A stretch of 64,000 nucleotides of DNA from Burkholderiales bacterium (lineage in GTDB: Bacteria > Pseudomonadota > Gammaproteobacteria > Burkholderiales > Eutrophovitaceae): NCBI GenBank assembly GCA_035560005.1, contig DATMAN010000071.1, positions 45,351 to 109,350 of the forward strand, written 5' to 3'. Below are positions 1 through 9,006 of this stretch, in pieces. The notes below the pieces were generated by a model that saw nothing but the letters and a program-made list of their open reading frames with translations, made no database searches and was not told the DNA's origin. The stretch's first letter is position 1; the number at the start of each line of letters is the position of its first letter. Both the position numbers and the translations under genes were made by a program.

Positions 1-85
1 GGGAGGGTTGCATTGCGTCGTGCTCACAGGGCCGGATTGAAACGGCGCGCCGCAGCCAGATCCGCCACGGCGCGCAGCTTGCACT

Positions 86-1399
86 TCAGAAGCTCATGGA
101 ATACTGCACGCTCAGGATGTCCACCGAGCCTTCGTACGTGCCCGTGACCGTCGTCGCCGTACCAGGCGCCGGCGTGGGCACGGTGAATCCCGGCGCCTGC
201 TGGCTGCGGGTATGGTTGATGTCGGCATCCTTGATGAAGAGGTGCGCGTAACCCAGGTCTAGCCGACCGCTCTGGCCCACCCGCATCTGCGCCCCGAGCG
301 CCAGCCAGATCCGGTCGTTGTCGGGCAGCCGCACCGTGCGTGTCGTCGCGCTCTTCACCGGCGTCTGGTCATAGGCGAGACCGCCTTTCAGCGTCCACTG
401 GTCGTTCCACTTGTAGTCGGCGCCTACCGATACCCGCCAGCTGTCGTCGAAATCGAAGACGAACACCTCGCGCAGCGTCCCGTTGGTCGTGTTGACGACA
501 TCGACACGGTTGATCTCGCTCCATTGCGTGAAGGTGGCGTCACCGAGCAACTGGAGCCGATCCGACAACCGGTGGGCAAGACTCAACGAGAACATCCCCG
601 GAAAAGTCACGTCCGCTCTCGCCGGACCGCTGGCGGCGGCCACTGGTGCACCGGCGGCAGTGGTCGTGTTTACGCTGCCCTCGAGTTCGTACTCGATGGG
701 CGACCTGTAGGCCAGGCCAATGCGCGTGCCGCTCGCAACGTCGAACAGGAGCCCGAGATTCCATCCCCATCCATCGTCGTCGGCTTCGAGCTTGGTGTTG
801 CCACTGACCCCGGCACCCAGCACGACGGCATTCGTGAGTTCCGCGTCTGCCAGCTGATAGTTGATCCCGCCGCCCACCGACACCGTATCGGAGAGCTTGT
901 AGGACACCGACGGGTTGATGTTGATGGTCGTCAGCTCGGACTTGATGCCCTGGAAACGCCCCACCCAGTTCGAGTCGTATTCGGTGGTCAGCCCGAACGG
1001 GACGTTGACACCGATGCCGAAGTGCAGCCTTTCTCCATAAGGCATCACGAAGTAGCCGTTGGGGACGAAGGAGGTCTGACCGGGATCGCCCGTTCCGGGA
1101 ACCGTTCCAAGGCCCAGTGCGGCGGGGCCGGTCGCCGAACCGGAGAAGTCGGCGGAAACCGCGATGACGTGGCCGGCGACCGCGAACTGACGCCCTTGCA
1201 GCCGGCTCATGCCTGCGGGATTGAAGAACACGGTGCTGGCGTCCTCGGCGCTTGCCGCAGCGCCGGCGTAGGCATTGCCGAGCCCGCTTCCGCTCTGTTC
1301 GGCAAGCGCGAATCCCGCCGCCGACGCGGTCCCCGCACCGCCGCCAAACAACCCAGCAATTGCCGCTGCTAACGCTGCCTTCCTGAACGCTTTCTTCAT
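86..1399 (-). CDS. fadL: FadL/TodX-family outer-membrane fatty acid channel
   Basis: A 437-residue outer-membrane beta-barrel that would admit long-chain fatty acids or other hydrophobic compounds. The first ~25 residues (MKKAFRKAALAAAIAGLFGG) form a signal peptide. The mature start GFALAEQSGSGLGNAYAG is the family's N-terminal hatch signature, and the protein ends in Phe as barrel proteins usually do. The open frame continues far upstream, but the ATG at 1397-1399 has an AAGGAG box 6-7 bases before it and begins the signal peptide, so it is the start. It is the last gene of the minus-strand fatty-acid island, which supports fatty acids as substrate. The exact substrate is inferred. Confidence 0.9.
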   Translation of the reverse strand: MKKAFRKAALAAAIAGLFGGGAGTASAAGFALAEQSGSGLGNAYAGAAASAEDASTVFFNPAGMSRLQGRQFAVAGHVIAVSADFSGSATGPAALGLGTVPGTGDPGQTSFVPNGYFVMPYGERLHFGIGVNVPFGLTTEYDSNWVGRFQGIKSELTTININPSVSYKLSDTVSVGGGINYQLADAELTNAVVLGAGVSGNTKLEADDDGWGWNLGLLFDVASGTRIGLAYRSPIEYELEGSVNTTTAAGAPVAAASGPARADVTFPGMFSLSLAHRLSDRLQLLGDATFTQWSEINRVDVVNTTNGTLREVFVFDFDDSWRVSVGADYKWNDQWTLKGGLAYDQTPVKSATTRTVRLPDNDRIWLALGAQMRVGQSGRLDLGYAHLFIKDADINHTRSQQAPGFTVPTPAPGTATTVTGTYEGSVDILSVQYSMSF

Positions 1400-1452
1400 C
1401 GCTTTCTCCTTACAAGTGTCGCTGATTGAACAGCGATTTCGAAAAACCCGAA

Positions 1453-1863
1453 TCAGCCCGCGCTGCCTGGGTTGACCGGCCGCGGACGTCCCTGGTCGTC
1501 CACAGCCACGTAAGTCAGCGTGGCCTCGGTCACCTTCACGACTTCGCGCAGGCTGCGCCGCTGCGCGAACACTTCCACCGCCACCGTGATCGAAGTGCGG
1601 CCCACGCGCACGATGTCGGCGTAGAAGCTGACGAGGTCGCCGATCAGCACCGGCTGCTTGAAGACGAAGGAGTTGACCGCCACGGTGGCGATCCGCCCCC
1701 GCGCCAGCCGCACCGCCGGGATGCTGCCCGCGATATCCACCTGCGACATGATCCAGCCGCCGAAGATGTCGCCATTGAAGTTGGCGTCGGAAGGCATCGG
1801 CACCACGCGAAGCGCGGGCTCCTTGCCTGCGGGCAACTGCACCGGCTGACTCTCCTCGGGCAT
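1453..1863 (-). CDS. YciA-like acyl-CoA thioesterase (hotdog fold)
   Basis: A 136-residue single-hotdog thioesterase that would hydrolyse acyl-CoA to free acid and CoA in the cytoplasm. The segment NFNGDIFGGWIMSQVDIAGS carries the family motif with the catalytic Asp (GGWIMSQVD), and VNSFVFKQPVLIGDLVSFYA is the usual central strand. Its length matches YciA-type enzymes. Its ATG touches the stop codon of the upstream ligase gene (1864), so the two are probably translated together. A ligase/thioesterase pair suggests control of the CoA pool during fatty-acid use; that is inference. Confidence 0.88.
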   Translation of the reverse strand: MPEESQPVQLPAGKEPALRVVPMPSDANFNGDIFGGWIMSQVDIAGSIPAVRLARGRIATVAVNSFVFKQPVLIGDLVSFYADIVRVGRTSITVAVEVFAQRRSLREVVKVTEATLTYVAVDDQGRPRPVNPGSAG

Positions 1864-3669
1864 TCAGTGTCCTGCGTACAGCGTTTCGAACTCGCGCTTG
1901 TAGGCCTCCACCACTTTGGCACGCTTGACCTTCATGGTCGGGGTCAGCAAGCCGTTTTCGACCGTCCAGGGCTGCGGCAGGATCGCCACGCGATACAACT
2001 GGGCGTAGCCGGGAAACTCCTTGATCTGCAGCTTGATCCGTTCCAGGACGATCTTTTCGGCCTGCGGGCCGCGCATCGCCGATTCGGAGTCCGGGTCCAG
2101 GCCGCGCTCCTTCGCGACTTTCGCCCACTGATCCTTGTTCAGCACCACGAACGCGGTCAGGAACGGCTTGCCTTCGCCGAGCACCATCACCTGTTCGAAC
2201 AGGGTGTCGCGCATGATTGCCGCTTCCATGTCCACCGGCGGGACCTTCTCGCCGTTGGACATGACGATGATCTCCTTCAGCCGGCCCGTGATGTACAGAT
2301 GCCCGGTCTGGTCCATGCGCGCGGTGTCGCCGGTCTTGAGCCAGCCGTCGGGCGTGAACATCGCCCGGGTCGCCTCCTCGTTGTTCCAGTAGCCGAGCAT
2401 CACGTTCGGGCCCCTGACCAGCAGCTCGTCCTTCTCGCCGATCTTCACTTCCACGCCGGGAATCGGCTTGCCGATGCTGGCAGGAATGTTGTCCTCGATC
2501 GTGTTGGCGCTGACCACCGGGCTGGTTTCGGTCAGTCCGTAGCCCTGCAGCACCGGCAGCCCCAGGCCGATGAACAGCCTGGCGATCTCCGGCGAGAGCG
2601 CCGCGCCGCCGCAGGTCGCGCAGCGCAGCCTTCCGCCCAGGCGCGCGGTGACCTTCGAGGCCACCAGTTTCTCCAGGACCGGCCACAGCAGGAAGCTCGG
2701 CTTCCACGGTCCGCGCCCCTGTTGATGTTCGAACCGGGCCCAGCCCAGCTCGACCGCGAACTCGAACAGCTTGCGCCGCGCAGGAGGACTTTCCGCCAGC
2801 TTCTGCTTGATCGCGGCGTACACCCGCTCGTAGATGCGCGGCACCGAGATCAACAGCGTCGGCCGGATGGTGAGCAGGTCCTCGGCAAGCTGTTGCACCG
2901 AACGGGCGAACGCGGTCTGCGCGCCCGCCATGACCGTACCGTAATAGCCGCAGGTGCGTTCCAGCGTATGCGACAGCGGCAGGAATGACAGCAACAGATC
3001 GTCGGTCGTCATGCTGAAGCGCTGCAAGGTCGAGTAGGCGTTGTGCAGCATGTTGTAGTGTGAAAGCATCACGCCCTTCGGCCGACCCGTGGTGCCCGAG
3101 GTATAGATGATGCTGGCGAGCTTCTTGCCATCGGTGTTGACGTGTTTCGTCTCGCCGGCCTCCTTCGGCACCCAGTGGTCGGCGTCCACCAGTCGCGGAT
3201 CGGAGGGCGCGCCTTTCAGCGGCTTGAGCGACACCAGCCGTTTGACCCCTTCGAGCTGCCCCTTGACCTCCGCGAACGCGTCCCAGGTCGCAGGGTCCTC
3301 GAAGAAGAACAGCTTCGCCCCCGAATCGCGGACGATATAGGCGACGTTGTCCGGCCGGTCGGAGGTGTAGAGCGGGACCGTAACCAGATCGAGCCCCATC
3401 GCGGCCTGGTCGAACACCACCCACCAGACCGAGTTGCGCATCATGATCGCGACCCGGTCGCCGCGCTCAAGCCCCTCATTCCCGAGCGCCGCCTGCCAGC
3501 GCGCGACCAGCCGGTCCACCTCGCGCCAGGTATAGTCTTTCCATTGCCCGGTTTGCTCGTCGAAATTGCGATAGGCCAGTGCGTTCGCAGAGCGCTTTAC
3601 CCGCTCGGCGAACAAGCCATCCAGGGTCTTGGCGATCTCCGGAGAGATCAGGTCCACGTTCTTCGCCAT
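1864..3669 (-). CDS. Long-chain acyl-CoA synthetase (AMP-forming)
   Basis: A 601-residue ANL-superfamily ligase that activates fatty acids with ATP and CoA. The AMP-binding P-loop YTSGTTGRPKGVMLSH lies near residues 189-204, with YGLTETSPVV and GDTARMDQTGHLYITGR further on. The long form without an N-terminal membrane anchor resembles bacterial FadD15/FAA1-like synthetases. A strong GGAGGAGA box precedes the ATG at 3667-3669. It sits 33 bases after the SDR gene and directly abuts the thioesterase. Chain-length preference cannot be read from the sequence. Confidence 0.9.
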   Translation of the reverse strand: MAKNVDLISPEIAKTLDGLFAERVKRSANALAYRNFDEQTGQWKDYTWREVDRLVARWQAALGNEGLERGDRVAIMMRNSVWWVVFDQAAMGLDLVTVPLYTSDRPDNVAYIVRDSGAKLFFFEDPATWDAFAEVKGQLEGVKRLVSLKPLKGAPSDPRLVDADHWVPKEAGETKHVNTDGKKLASIIYTSGTTGRPKGVMLSHYNMLHNAYSTLQRFSMTTDDLLLSFLPLSHTLERTCGYYGTVMAGAQTAFARSVQQLAEDLLTIRPTLLISVPRIYERVYAAIKQKLAESPPARRKLFEFAVELGWARFEHQQGRGPWKPSFLLWPVLEKLVASKVTARLGGRLRCATCGGAALSPEIARLFIGLGLPVLQGYGLTETSPVVSANTIEDNIPASIGKPIPGVEVKIGEKDELLVRGPNVMLGYWNNEEATRAMFTPDGWLKTGDTARMDQTGHLYITGRLKEIIVMSNGEKVPPVDMEAAIMRDTLFEQVMVLGEGKPFLTAFVVLNKDQWAKVAKERGLDPDSESAMRGPQAEKIVLERIKLQIKEFPGYAQLYRVAILPQPWTVENGLLTPTMKVKRAKVVEAYKREFETLYAGH

Positions 3670-3702
3670 CTCGTCTCCTCCTTGGATTGCCCGGTTGCGC
3701 GA

Positions 3703-4521
3703 TCAGTCGAGGAACAGGTCCGACGCGAGCGAAACGCCCGGCGTCACGGCATAGCACGAGAAGTCGGACACGCCGTGCGCGCGCAAGACCTCTTCGTCGA
3801 TGAAGAAGTTGCCGGTGGTTTTCCTGCTGTCGCCGGTCACGATCGCGTAGGCCGCGTCGGCGACGATCGCCGGCGTGCGGCTCGCCGCCAGCGCCTGCGG
3901 AAAGTAGACCTCGATGGCCGCGGTCGCGATCGTGGTGCGCGGCCAGAGCGAATTCACCGCGATGCCATGGGAGGCGAACTCCGCCGCCATGCCCAGGGTG
4001 CACATGCTCATCCCGTACTTGGCGATGGTGTAGGCCAGGTGATCCTTGAACCACTTCGGATTCATGTTCAGCGGCGGGGACAAGGTCAGGATATGCGGGT
4101 TCTGCGAGCGCATGAGGTACGGAATGCAGGCCTGCGAGCACACGTAGGTGCCGCGCGCGTTGACCTGCTGCATCAGGTCGTAGCGCTTGGCCGAAGTCGC
4201 CAGGGTCGCGGTGAGCGAGATCGCGCTGGCGTTGTTGATCAGTACATCGATGCCGCCGAACCGTTCCGCGGCCTGGCGCACGGCCGCCGCGACCGCCGCT
4301 TCATCGCGAATATCCAGTTGCAGCGCCAGCGCCCTGCCTCCGGCTTCCTCCACTTCGCGCGCCGTGTCGTAGATCGTTCCCTTGAGCTTAGGATGCGCTT
4401 CGGCTGTCTTGCCGGTCACGACGATGCGCGCGCCGTCGCGCGCGAAGCGCAGGGCGATCGCGCGCCCGATCCCCCGCGAGGCTCCCGTGATGAATACCGT
4501 CTTGTTGTTCAGATCACTCAA
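3703..4521 (-). CDS. SDR-family oxidoreductase, HSDL2-like
   Basis: A 272-residue classical short-chain dehydrogenase. The nucleotide-binding motif TGASRGIGRAI is near residue 13 and the catalytic pair is YTIAK. The usual NNAG is NNAS here, and the catalytic-serine strand reads LTLSPPLNM. These last two features, and the motif NPKWFKDHLAYTIAKYG, match the HSDL2-like branch linked to lipid metabolism. The only sensible start is TTG at 4519-4521, 7-8 bases after a weak AGGAT. Substrate unknown; the fatty-acid context suggests an acyl or hydroxyacyl compound. Confidence 0.82.
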   Translation of the reverse strand: MSDLNNKTVFITGASRGIGRAIALRFARDGARIVVTGKTAEAHPKLKGTIYDTAREVEEAGGRALALQLDIRDEAAVAAAVRQAAERFGGIDVLINNASAISLTATLATSAKRYDLMQQVNARGTYVCSQACIPYLMRSQNPHILTLSPPLNMNPKWFKDHLAYTIAKYGMSMCTLGMAAEFASHGIAVNSLWPRTTIATAAIEVYFPQALAASRTPAIVADAAYAIVTGDSRKTTGNFFIDEEVLRAHGVSDFSCYAVTPGVSLASDLFLD

Positions 4522-4564
4522 GGCCCGATCCTAGAAAAAGCAGAACCAATTCGGACCGCCAATG

Positions 4565-4783
4565 AAGAGCGAAACACGAAGGCACGAAGGAAAAAACAGG
4601 GCTCGTGGATGAATTGCATTCTGAGCATCTTGGTTGACCTCGTGGGCGGTGTCCTTTGTGTCAGTCAGGCTCGTATGACTTCGATCGTGGCTTCTGCTCT
4701 GGACGTGATCTTCTACAGTCCGCTACGTACTAACCACTTTGATCTCGCTTTCGTTCTTCTTCGCGCCTCCGTGTTCCGCTCTT
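4565..4783. repeat. Dispersed inverted-repeat element, copy 1
   Basis: This element fills most of the 306-base gap between the SDR start (4521) and the crotonase stop (4828). The ends are inverted copies: AAGAGCGAAACACGAAGG... at 4565-4587 matches the complement of 4761-4783 at 20 of 23 positions. The interior is less GC-rich than the flanking genes and has no convincing gene. Related arms recur at other gaps in this window. I see no transposase. Likely a small non-autonomous element or a transcribed hairpin. Confidence 0.6.
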
Positions 4784-4827
4784 GAGGCTCTCTGGGTCTC
4801 CTTGCTTCTGTAGTTCAAATCGATGTC

Positions 4828-5613
4828 TCACGAGCCGATGAAGGTGGGCGGGCGTTTTTCGACGAAGGCCGTTATGCCTTCCTTCAGGTCCGCGGTGCGT
4901 GCGCAGCGCGCGAACGCCAGCAATTCCTCCTCCATCTGCGACTCCATGCTCGCCGACAGCGAGCGATTGAGCAGGCGCTTGGTCTCGGCGTAGGCGCGCG
5001 TCGGGCCGCAAGCCAGCCGGCGCCCGAGCTGCAAGGCCTCGGCGGCCAGACGGTCGGCGGCCACGACCCGGTTGACGAGTCCCAAGGAATGCGCCGTCTG
5101 CGCATCGAAGCGGTCCGGCAGCAGCGCGAGCTCCATCGCCTTTCGGTGACCGACCAGGCGCGGCAGGAAAAAGGTGCTGCCGCCGTCCGGATTGGTGCCG
5201 ATGTTCGCGTAAGCAAGCGTGAATTTCGTGTCGTCCGCCGCAATGGCGAGATCCGCCGCGAGCATCAGGCTCATTCCGGCACCGGCCACCGCGCCGTGCA
5301 CTGCGGCGAGCACCGGTTTGTCCATGCGCCGCATCGCGAAGATCGCGAAATGCAGCTCGCGGCCCCAACGCACGATCAGCTCCGGCAGATCGTTCAGGTG
5401 CTCCTTGAACAGCGGCACATCGCCGCCGGCGCAGAAGGCGCGCCCTTCGCCGCGCAACAGTACCGCGCGCACGGCCGGATCGCCCGCCACGGCTTCCACG
5501 CAATCCCGCAACGCGCTCATCAGTTCGCCGTCCAGCGCGTTCATCCGCTCCGGCCGGTTGAGCGAGACCACCACCAGCGCGCCCTCGCGAGTCGTGCGGA
5601 TGGTGTCGCTCAT
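4828..5613 (-). CDS. Crotonase-fold enoyl-CoA hydratase/isomerase family protein
   Basis: A 261-residue crotonase. The oxyanion-hole segments AFCAGGD and HGAVAGAGMSLMLAADLAIA are clear. Both glutamates that define enoyl-CoA hydratases are missing: GAGMS replaces the GGGCE-type site, and YANIGTNPDGGS replaces the PEILLGTIPGAGG-type site. The Asp in NPDGG instead resembles PaaG-type isomerases. It may therefore be an isomerase rather than a hydratase. The ATG at 5611-5613 overlaps the fadE stop by four bases (ATGA), so an upstream in-frame extension is rejected. Confidence is high for the fold, low for the reaction. Confidence 0.85.
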   Translation of the reverse strand: MSDTIRTTREGALVVVSLNRPERMNALDGELMSALRDCVEAVAGDPAVRAVLLRGEGRAFCAGGDVPLFKEHLNDLPELIVRWGRELHFAIFAMRRMDKPVLAAVHGAVAGAGMSLMLAADLAIAADDTKFTLAYANIGTNPDGGSTFFLPRLVGHRKAMELALLPDRFDAQTAHSLGLVNRVVAADRLAAEALQLGRRLACGPTRAYAETKRLLNRSLSASMESQMEEELLAFARCARTADLKEGITAFVEKRPPTFIGS

Positions 5614-8087
5614 GCGGTTTTCCTCGCCGCTTCGAAGCCGGCATCGCCCACCGAGGACACGGCCCGTCCGATCTCGGGCGGAAAGTCGTCGACCATGATG
5701 CAGGCGCGGCGCAGCCGCCAGAACCGCTGCAGGGCCTCCGCCTCCTCGCGCGCGACGATGCCTTTGCTGACCGCGGATTCCAGGCGCTCGGCATCGCTCA
5801 GACCCGAAACCGCCTGCGCCTTGACCGCCGCGCGCAATTTCGCTTCGACCGGCTCGCCCTTCGCCGCCGCCTCCAGAGCCAGTTCCAGCCGGCCCACAGG
5901 ATCGTCCTCCCTGCGCTGAAAGAACGTGTTGTGCGTCAGCCGGTCGCGCGCCGCCGAGGGCTCCATCATCAGTCGTGCCACCTGGTGATCGTGCGCATCG
6001 CTCGGTCCGGAAAAGACCCGTCCCCACGGAAACACCAGCAGGCGAAGCACGGAGCCGATCAGGCGGCTCGGGAAATTCTCGAACACGCCGTAGAACGCCG
6101 ACTGGGTTTTGTTCAGCGCATCGTTCAGGGCCCAGTGCACCAGCGGCAGGTCCGAAGCGTGGCGTCCGTCGTCCTCATAGCGCTTGAGCGTGGCCGACGC
6201 AAGGTAGAGCTGCGACAGGACGTCGCCGAGCCGAGCCGACAGGCGCTCCTTGCGTTTCAGGCTGCCGCCGAGAACCAGCAGCGCGACGTCCGCGGCGAGC
6301 GCAAAGCCCGCGGAAAGACGCGAGAGCTGCTGATAGTAGCGGCGCAGCTCGGGCGCGCCGGGCACCGGCAAGAACCGGGCGCCGGTGAGACTCAGCCAGA
6401 GCGAACGCGCGGCATTTCCGAGCGTGAAACGCACGTGATCCCAGAACGCCTGGTCGAACGCCTCGGATGCTCGCACCGGATCGCCTTCCCGGGTCGCCGC
6501 GATTTCCCTCAACACGAACGGATGACAGCGGATGGCGCCCTGGCCGAAGATCATCATGCTGCGCGTGAGGATGTTGGCGCCTTCCACGGTAATGCCGATG
6601 GGGATCTGCTGGTAGGCACGGCCCAGGTAATTGTTCGGACCGAGGCAGATCGCCTTGCCGCCGTGCACGTCCATCGCGTCGTTGATCACCTGGCGCCCGC
6701 GTTCCGTGCAGTGATACTTCACGATGGCGGAAATGACCGAGGGCTTCTCGCCCAGATCCACCGCACCCGCGGTCATGCAGCGGGCGGCGTCCATCACATA
6801 GGTATTGCCGCCGATGCGGCCCAGCGCCTCCTCGATGCCTTCGAAATGGCCGATGGGGAGCTTGAACTGGCTGCGCACACGCGCATAGGCGCCGGTGGTG
6901 CGCGCGGCGAGCTTGGCCGCGCCGGTGGAGGAGGAAGGCAGCGAGATCGAACGCCCGGCTGCCAGGCTCTCCATCAGCATGCGCCAGCCCTGGCCGACGT
7001 AGTCGCGGCCGCCGATCACCCAATCGAGGGGGATGAACACGTCCTTGCCCCAGTTCGGCCCGTTCTGGAAGGAGGCGTTGAGGGGCAAATGACGGCGGCC
7101 GATGTTCACGCCCGGATACCTGGTCGGGATCAGCGCGAGCGTGATGCCGATGTCTTCCTTGTCTCCCAGCAAGCGCTCCGGGTCGTACAGCTTGAAGGCC
7201 AGGCCCAGCAAAGTGGCCACCGGCCCGAGGGTGATGTAGCGCTTTTCCCAGGTGAGGCGGATGCCGAGCGTCTCGCGCCCTTCGTGGGTGCCTTTGCACA
7301 CGATCCCGAAGTCCGGGATGGCGCTCGCGTCCGAGCCGGCCTCGGGGCTCGTGAGCGCGAAGCACGGGATTTCCAGCCCCTTCGCCAGCCTCGGAAGATA
7401 GAGGTTCTTCTGCTGCTCGGTTCCATAATGGAGCAGCAACTCGGCGGGACCCAGCGAATTCGGCACCATGACGGTTACGCAGGCGGTGGAGTTGCGCGTC
7501 GCGAGCTTCTGCACGACCTGCGAGTGCGCAAACGCCGAGAAGCCCAGACCGCCGTACTGGCGCGGGATGATCATCCCGAGAAAACCCTTGTCCTTGATGA
7601 ACTGCCAGATCTCGGGCGGCAAATCGTTCAGCTCGTAGGAGATCCGCCAGTCGTCGCACATCCTGCACAGCTCTTCGACCGGCCCGTCGAGGAAGGCCTG
7701 TTCGTCAGCGCTCAGCCGCGGCTTCGGGGTGGCGATCAGCCTGTTCCAGTCGGGGTTGCCGCTGAAGAGCGCGCTGTCCCACCACACCGTGCCCGCGTCC
7801 AAGGCTTCCTGCTCCGTCTGCGAGACCTGCGGCAGTACCTTGCGAAACCAGCCGAGCAACGGGTCACTGATCAGGCCTTTGCGCAGTTGCGGAACCATCA
7901 GGATGCCGGCCATGACGATGAACAACATCCACAGGAGCGTCTTGGTCTCGGTATCCGCGGCCGACCAGATGGTGAACACCGCCAGATAGGCCGCGACACC
8001 GATCGCCCACAGCTGCGCGTTCGCGCGCCGATAGGCGAGCACCCAGAGCAGCGCGACGGCGGCTACGAGCCAAAGCAAGGCGTTCAT
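5610..8087 (-). CDS. fadE: Large membrane-associated acyl-CoA dehydrogenase FadE
   Basis: An 825-residue FadE-type acyl-CoA dehydrogenase that carries out the first oxidation of beta-oxidation and passes electrons to ETF. Two or three hydrophobic helices occupy residues ~1-75, as in E. coli FadE (about 814 aa). FAD and substrate segments such as CFALTSPEAGSDASA and TVEGANILTRSMM follow. GTG at 8091-8093 is an alternative start, but GGAGG lies 7 bases before the ATG at 8085-8087, so ATG is preferred. It is co-directional with psrA (29 bases upstream), which probably controls it. Confidence 0.93.
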   Translation of the reverse strand: MNALLWLVAAVALLWVLAYRRANAQLWAIGVAAYLAVFTIWSAADTETKTLLWMLFIVMAGILMVPQLRKGLISDPLLGWFRKVLPQVSQTEQEALDAGTVWWDSALFSGNPDWNRLIATPKPRLSADEQAFLDGPVEELCRMCDDWRISYELNDLPPEIWQFIKDKGFLGMIIPRQYGGLGFSAFAHSQVVQKLATRNSTACVTVMVPNSLGPAELLLHYGTEQQKNLYLPRLAKGLEIPCFALTSPEAGSDASAIPDFGIVCKGTHEGRETLGIRLTWEKRYITLGPVATLLGLAFKLYDPERLLGDKEDIGITLALIPTRYPGVNIGRRHLPLNASFQNGPNWGKDVFIPLDWVIGGRDYVGQGWRMLMESLAAGRSISLPSSSTGAAKLAARTTGAYARVRSQFKLPIGHFEGIEEALGRIGGNTYVMDAARCMTAGAVDLGEKPSVISAIVKYHCTERGRQVINDAMDVHGGKAICLGPNNYLGRAYQQIPIGITVEGANILTRSMMIFGQGAIRCHPFVLREIAATREGDPVRASEAFDQAFWDHVRFTLGNAARSLWLSLTGARFLPVPGAPELRRYYQQLSRLSAGFALAADVALLVLGGSLKRKERLSARLGDVLSQLYLASATLKRYEDDGRHASDLPLVHWALNDALNKTQSAFYGVFENFPSRLIGSVLRLLVFPWGRVFSGPSDAHDHQVARLMMEPSAARDRLTHNTFFQRREDDPVGRLELALEAAAKGEPVEAKLRAAVKAQAVSGLSDAERLESAVSKGIVAREEAEALQRFWRLRRACIMVDDFPPEIGRAVSSVGDAGFEAARKTA

Positions 8088-8115
8088 GGTCACTCCTCCA
8101 GAAAATCGTTCTCGT

Positions 8116-8829
8116 TCAGGCAGCCTTGCGGCTGAGCGCCGCAGGCGCCTTGCGCGCTCGTCGTGCGCCCGCCTCGGCCACCGGCGCCTGCAGGCCCGCC
8201 GCCAGAAAAGGAATCAACCGCCGGATGATCGCCTTGGCGTCATCTGCACCCTCCAGCCGGCAGCTACCGATCAACTGCAGCGCGTCGTTGCCCGCCAAGG
8301 TGTAGGACATGGCGCCGAACATGAAGTGCATCCGCCAGGCCAGTTCCTGGTCGGAGAGATGCGGCAGCGCCCGCGCAAAAGCTTCCTTGAAGCGGATGAT
8401 GACCTGGCGATAGTGCGCCGCCAGGACCTCGCGCACGAAACCAGCGGGCTCGGTAAGCGCCCGCCCGAGCAGGCGCAAGAACACCGCCCCGCCGGCCAGC
8501 GGGTCTCGGCTTACCTGCAGCGCCGGCATCAGAATCGCCTCGACGATGCTCGCCACCTTCAGGGGCCGTCCGCCCGCCGCAGCTTCCAGGCGGTCCAGGT
8601 AGGCGATGCGTGCCGCGTTCAGCGGTCCGAGCCTGCGCTCGAACACCTCGCGGACCAGCGCCGCCTTGGAACCGAAGTGGTAGTTGACCGCCGCCAAATT
8701 CACCCGTGCCCGGGACGTGATTTCCCGCAACGAAGTGGCGGCATAGCCCCTTTCCATGAAAAGAGCCTCGGCGGCAGCCAGGATTCGCTCGCGAGTATCG
8801 GGCAGGCTATGAAGTTGCGGACGCGGCAT
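8116..8829 (-). CDS. psrA: TetR-family fatty-acid regulator, PsrA-like
   Basis: A 237-residue TetR repressor. The N-terminal helix-turn-helix (RILAAAEALFMERGYAATSL... then VNLAAVNYHFGSKAALV) is very close to Pseudomonas PsrA, which senses long-chain acyl groups. The C-terminal ligand domain is typical in length. The ATG at 8827-8829 is chosen; a TTG 30 bases upstream is possible but would put coding sequence almost up to the operator. The gene lies directly before fadE, and a perfect palindrome fitting the PsrA consensus lies just upstream, so autoregulation and control of fadE are likely. Confidence 0.85.
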   Translation of the reverse strand: MPRPQLHSLPDTRERILAAAEALFMERGYAATSLREITSRARVNLAAVNYHFGSKAALVREVFERRLGPLNAARIAYLDRLEAAAGGRPLKVASIVEAILMPALQVSRDPLAGGAVFLRLLGRALTEPAGFVREVLAAHYRQVIIRFKEAFARALPHLSDQELAWRMHFMFGAMSYTLAGNDALQLIGSCRLEGADDAKAIIRRLIPFLAAGLQAPVAEAGARRARKAPAALSRKAA

Positions 8830-8854
8830 GCACGGGCCGATCGGCGCGTCGGGC

Positions 8855-8888
8855 TTCAAACAGGTGATTCAAACGGGTGTTTGAATCA
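8855..8888. promoter_or_regulatory. PsrA-type operator upstream of psrA
   Basis: A perfect inverted repeat, TGATTCAAAC and GTTTGAATCA separated by GGGT, spans 8865-8888. Its core CAAAC-N4-GTTTG matches the published PsrA consensus (C/G)AAAC-N2-4-GTTT(G/C). A third half-site, TTCAAAC at 8855-8861, repeats the left arm 13 bases away. It sits about 36 bases before the psrA ATG, where a repressor would block transcription of psrA-fadE. The palindrome is seen directly; the binding protein is inferred from the neighbouring gene. Confidence 0.8.
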
Positions 8889-9006
8889 TCCGGGCGCGTC
8901 GCCGTCTTGTCAACCGGCTGCCGGAGGCCGCGCCGGCAGTGCTCAGCCATCCTGCCCTGGCTTCGGGAATTGTCCTCAGTCCTCGGGCGTCCGTGCCCTG
9001 TTGCGC

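Noticed and set aside
1..85. A gene or RNA in the first 85 bases
   Set aside because: Only the region downstream of fadL is present; no start, hairpin with T-tract, or tRNA fold was seen.
3142..4785. A 547-codon plus-strand frame running into repeat copy 1
   Set aside because: It is antisense to the ligase and SDR genes. The last part reads through the repeat without any known protein pattern.
8088..8093. GTG start at 8091-8093 for fadE
   Set aside because: It lies one base from the GGAGGA box, too close for initiation; the ATG six bases downstream has ideal spacing.
8830..8859. TTG start at 8857-8859 for psrA
   Set aside because: It would extend the coding sequence almost up to the operator and over its third half-site, and adds residues atypical of PsrA. 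The ATG at 8827 starts nearer the conserved helix-turn-helix.
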